The translations under genes were made by a program, and so were the position numbers. A stretch of DNA of 34,250 nt, taken from NCBI GenBank assembly GCA_002841515.1, contig PGZW01000003.1:1-34250 (forward strand). Reading direction: 5' to 3'. The stretch's first letter is position 1. Every line of letters starts with the position of its first letter. This stretch comes from Firmicutes bacterium HGW-Firmicutes-19. GTDB taxonomy: Bacteria > Bacillota_I > Bacilli_A > Erysipelotrichales > Erysipelotrichaceae. Below are positions 32,948-34,250 of this stretch, one piece after another. Under the pieces are notes generated by a model. The model was not told the DNA's origin, did not search any database, and saw only the letters and a list, made by a program, of their open reading frames with translations.

Positions 32948-34171
32948 TTACTTTTTAAGTTGTTTCAGCTTCCGTACCGCTTTTTTGGCGAATGGTAAAA
33001 CACTTTCAAACAGATGATAAACCAACGGCTGAATGATCAAATCAAACTCACCGATATACTCATCGACATGCGCACCCAACGAACGCTTAAACTCCCAAAG
33101 TCGATCATTTAAATCGCCGTTGACCCCGCCGAAATTAACAAACTCACAGCCGATGGTCCGGGCATATTCCATCGCCTGCGACCATACCAGATAGCCGGGT
33201 TCATATTTTGAAAATTCAATGTTCATTCCCGAATACACATACTCCGCGGTGTTGTTATGAAAAAGTACAAGCAAGCCGCCGATATCGGTCTGACCTCCAT
33301 ACTTCATTTGCATTTCAAGGAAAAATTCCTTCTCTTTTATAAAATTTTCGAGTTGAACGCGTTGTTCCATGACCCGATTTGTTTCTTTTTTAGCCACAGC
33401 GAGCGCTGATTGAAGCTGATGGATGGATTCATCGCAGTTTTTGATACCATCCGCAAGATCGATACTGGCCATAAAGAAAACCGTTTTGCCCTCAAACGCA
33501 TCGAAAAACCGCTGGAAATATTCACGGTTGCGAAGCGAAATACCCTTTCGAGCTTCGGTCAACTCCATCAGATAAGCAAAAGAATCGAGCTTCTCCTTAA
33601 AGAAAACATCAACCTTCACATTCTTCTTCACAGCGATCTTAATATTTCTTTTCGCCGAATTGGTAAAGCGTTCTTCCATATCGTCGCTTACTTGAGCAAC
33701 GGCATTGAATCGCGGCTGAGCGTATGCGCTCATCGGCGTATCAAACCCTTTGTGAACGATATTTTTATCCAAACTCAAATAATGATCCAACAAATCTGAC
33801 TGTTGTTCAATTACATTGCCCTTGGCATCATGTTTTCGATAAACCTGATTGGGATCAAACTTGACACAAAAAGCTCCCTGCTCTTTGGCGGTTTTTTTGA
33901 TGTGAGCAAAGAAGTCCTTTGCATATTTCTCGTCCGAAATCAGCGGACCGCGCGGGATGTAGAAAAGTTTTTTGCCAAAAGGAAAAGTGCGGACCAGAAT
34001 CTGCACCGCACATACGATATTACCATCCGACTCACCCACGATCCTCAAACACTTCCATTCGCGCTTGACGGTGGACCAGCCGGACATTTGAAACATGGAA
34101 CCTTCTTTATGATTGCGCACAAATTCGTCATACAACGCGATTTGTGGATCATTTCTGAATACAATACTCAC
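32948..34171 (-). CDS. FemABX-type lipid II/peptidoglycan aminoacyl transferase
   Basis: This protein of about 407 residues has two GNAT-like halves. In the middle (about 235-295) is the long antiparallel helical arm typical of FemA/FemX (QLQSALAVAKKETNRVMEQ). Motifs seen are FMQSGW-like QMSGWSTVKREW near the start, FYIPRGPLI, and FGGVNGDLNDRLWEFKRSLG at the C-terminus. Known role: addition of amino acids from aminoacyl-tRNA to the peptidoglycan stem. The frame is open to a GTG at 34189, but the -10 box adjoins it. GGAGGG directly abuts the ATG at 34177 and is six bases before the GTG at 34171, so I choose the latter. It is upstream of, and co-transcribed with, the vanY-like gene. Confidence 0.87.
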   Translation of the reverse strand: MSIVFRNDPQIALYDEFVRNHKEGSMFQMSGWSTVKREWKCLRIVGESDGNIVCAVQILVRTFPFGKKLFYIPRGPLISDEKYAKDFFAHIKKTAKEQGAFCVKFDPNQVYRKHDAKGNVIEQQSDLLDHYLSLDKNIVHKGFDTPMSAYAQPRFNAVAQVSDDMEERFTNSAKRNIKIAVKKNVKVDVFFKEKLDSFAYLMELTEARKGISLRNREYFQRFFDAFEGKTVFFMASIDLADGIKNCDESIHQLQSALAVAKKETNRVMEQRVQLENFIKEKEFFLEMQMKYGGQTDIGGLLVLFHNNTAEYVYSGMNIEFSKYEPGYLVWSQAMEYARTIGCEFVNFGGVNGDLNDRLWEFKRSLGAHVDEYIGEFDLIIQPLVYHLFESVLPFAKKAVRKLKQLKK

Positions 34172-34189
34172 AGACATCCCTCCGCGCAC

Positions 34190-34198
34190 ATTATAACA
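34190..34198 (-). promoter_or_regulatory. extended -10 promoter of femX-vanY
   Basis: Minus strand TGTTATAAT: TATAAT at 34190-34195 with TG one base upstream, -35 weak (TGGATT at an 18-bp spacing). The predicted transcript starts near 34183, which excludes the GTG at 34189 as start codon. Positions 34199-34250 hold nothing I can name. Confidence 0.6.
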
Positions 34199-34250
34199 TA
34201 AGTCATTTTGAAAAATCCACGTCTGCTTCGTTACTGATCAAAAGAAAAAA

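Noticed and set aside
33803-34201. 132-codon plus-strand frame opposite femX
   Set aside because: No SD, and the opposite strand encodes a well-supported FemABX protein.
1-34250. CRISPR arrays, insertion sequences, tRNA or rRNA genes
   Set aside because: Looked for; no direct-repeat arrays, transposase motifs, terminal inverted repeats, cloverleafs or rRNA sequence were seen.

Overview
The window is a large surface-polysaccharide (capsule/EPS) locus of a Gram-positive bacterium. Shine-Dalgarno (SD) sequences are of the AAGGAGG type. The regulatory trio is the Gram-positive split set: CpsC-type adaptor, CpsD-type tyrosine kinase and PHP-type phosphatase. There is an LCP (LytR-CpsA-Psr) ligase, a FemABX aminoacyl transferase, a VanY-like carboxypeptidase and several lipobox lipoproteins. 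TGA is used as a stop, for example at the end of the kinase gene, so this is not a reassigned Mollicute code. I infer a fairly AT-rich, cell-walled member of the Bacillota, perhaps near Erysipelotrichia. The exact taxon cannot be read from this sequence.

Layout. (A) 1-7920, minus strand: an operon of a membrane-bound 4,6-dehydratase (CapD/PglF type), a NusG paralogue (LoaP/RfaH-like), a short initiating sugar-phosphate transferase, a GT4 glycosyltransferase, the complete capE-capF-capG (fnlABC) set for UDP-N-acetyl-L-fucosamine, and a GT cut off by the window edge. (B) 7921-8333: a gene-free stretch holding a plus-strand small RNA with its own promoter and terminator, an operator-like inverted repeat, the capD promoter and the phosphatase terminator. 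(C) 8334-10766: phosphatase and CpsC adaptor (minus), with the CpsD kinase divergent (plus). (D) 10832-13639: a 51-residue membrane protein, a lipoprotein made of four tandem copies of an unrecognised module, and a YerB/DUF3048 lipoprotein. (E) 13653-28762, minus strand: a second glycan unit with a WbaP-like initiating transferase, nitroreductase-family protein, three GT2 and three GT4-like transferases, Wzx flippase, pyruvyl transferase, putative Wzy, and wecB-wecC for UDP-ManNAcA. (F) 28948-34171: LCP ligase, a surface protein with cohesin-like and cadherin-like domains, VanY and FemX.

How it works together (inference). Sugar nucleotides UDP-L-FucNAc, UDP-ManNAcA and a 4-keto-6-deoxy HexNAc product of CapD are built into lipid-linked repeats by the transferases. 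The repeats may be pyruvylated, are flipped by Wzx, polymerised by the Wzy candidate under CpsC/CpsD/phosphatase control, and attached to peptidoglycan by the LCP protein.

The most unusual content is regulatory. One element is a NusG paralogue gene followed at once by a 36-nt bulged RNA hairpin. The other is a small RNA with three C-run loops, in a locus where several start sites carry G4-G5 tracts complementary to those loops.
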